From contig NZ_JAANAS010000094.1 in NCBI RefSeq assembly GCF_011089875.1, forward strand, positions 47,995 to 111,994: 64,000 nt of DNA. Reading direction: 5' to 3'. The notes beneath the pieces are model-generated. The model did not search any database, was not told the origin of the DNA, and was given only the letters and a program-made list of their open reading frames with translations. Positions 63,573 to 64,000 of this stretch are shown one piece after another (the first letter of the stretch is position 1; every line of letters starts with the position of its first letter). Source of the stretch: Psychroflexus maritimus. Its GTDB lineage: Bacteria; Bacteroidota; Bacteroidia; Flavobacteriales; Flavobacteriaceae. The position numbers and the translations under genes are program-made.

Positions 63573-64000
63573 CAATCAATTAGTAGCTCTAATTTTCGGA
63601 AAGCCAAAGGTGGCATAAAGTTACATGCCAGTTTTAATATTGATTTGATGCTAAACGGAATAAAGTCAAACAACGCCTTTTTAACAAGAATAAAATTAAA
63701 CACTAGTTACCAAACTATTAAAGAGTCAGAATTACCTGAACATAAAGACGGGCGTATCCTCAAGGATGAAATCATTCAACTAAACTCAAAATAAAGCTAT
63801 AAAAACGGGAATAGACAAACATGAATTAAGATTTGTTCGTGTGCACAAGGAAAATAAGAATAAAATAATAACTATTATAACAAATCAAAACGACTGGGAA
63901 TATAATAACCTGAGTTCGATTATTCTCACTTTGTCAAAACTGTTTTAAATAGTAAGATACAAACTTTTTTAAGACGTAATATCTGGATATTGCGGAGTAA
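63573..64000 (+). pseudogene. decayed IS4-family transposase
   Basis: The plus strand reads FRKAKGGIKLHASFNIDLM, NGIKSNNAFLTRIKLN and LPEHKDGRILKDEIIQLN, then a stop, and after a frameshift KHELRFVRVHKENKNKIITI followed by ITNQNDWEYNNLS. This matches the order of IS4-type transposases (KxKGGIKLH, the middle DGRI.D.II.L, and the TNxxxW segment before the YREK-like region). Stop codons, frameshifts and lost segments show it is dead. The remnant may continue past the right edge. Confidence 0.7.

Noticed and set aside
63455..63703. 82-residue minus-strand frame near the right edge
   Set aside because: It runs antisense to the IS4 transposase remnant, whose plus-strand motifs explain the sequence better.

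Overview
The window is a roughly one-third GC chromosomal segment from a member of the Bacteroidota, most probably a marine Flavobacteriaceae bacterium. Several things point there: a compact 288-residue primary sigma factor, several promoters of the Bacteroidota type (TTG about 19 bases before TAnnTTTG), a DUF4290 gene next to murA, a bacillithiol enzyme (BshA), an LptD-like outer-membrane protein, many lipoproteins, and a GH16 glucanase with a type IX secretion tail.

Positions 1 to about 42450 are mostly ordinary core genome. The left part holds a TatA fragment, HMG-CoA lyase, a LysE exporter, a methyltransferase, ribosomal protein S1, a lipoprotein, MurA, DUF4290 and DUF493 genes. Next come an ATPase-recQ-fmt cluster, HU, YqgE/AlgH, two cell-surface lipoproteins, the SRP RNA gene, small membrane proteins, RpoD, Dps and MscS. 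A long minus-strand cluster (28836 down to 19571) links an N-acetylmuramoyl amidase, an MCE protein, two Fe-S redox proteins, a HAD protein, a GH3/beta-lactamase fusion and BshA. Divergent from it run lptD-like, ridA, a sodium symporter, an oxidoreductase, 3-hydroxybutyryl-CoA dehydrogenase, DUF1015 and an esterase, then thyA (minus) and purL (plus).

Positions 42600 to 57600 form an accessory defence island, all read on the minus strand. It opens (in transcription order) with hsdR, a uracil-DNA-glycosylase-like protein, hsdM, a DUF1016 PDDEXK nuclease, a duplicated hsdM tail, hsdS, and an AlbA/Schlafen-type ATP-binding protein. It continues with a DUF262/DUF1524 GmrSD-like restriction protein and a toxin-antitoxin-SecB-like chaperone (TAC) module whose toxin gene carries a single-base frameshift. 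It ends at a decayed IS200-type transposase. The extra genes sit inside and directly behind the type I restriction operon, which suggests a composite, co-transcribed defence locus.

Positions 57700 to 64000 hold a secreted GH16 laminarinase-like enzyme, ClpC, a small lipoprotein and, at the right edge, a decayed IS4-type transposase. Regulatory highlights are two perfect 17-bp direct repeats resembling OxyR half-operators in front of dps, paired repeats in front of HU, repeats in front of the TAC module, and three copies of a 24-bp element in front of the DUF262 gene.
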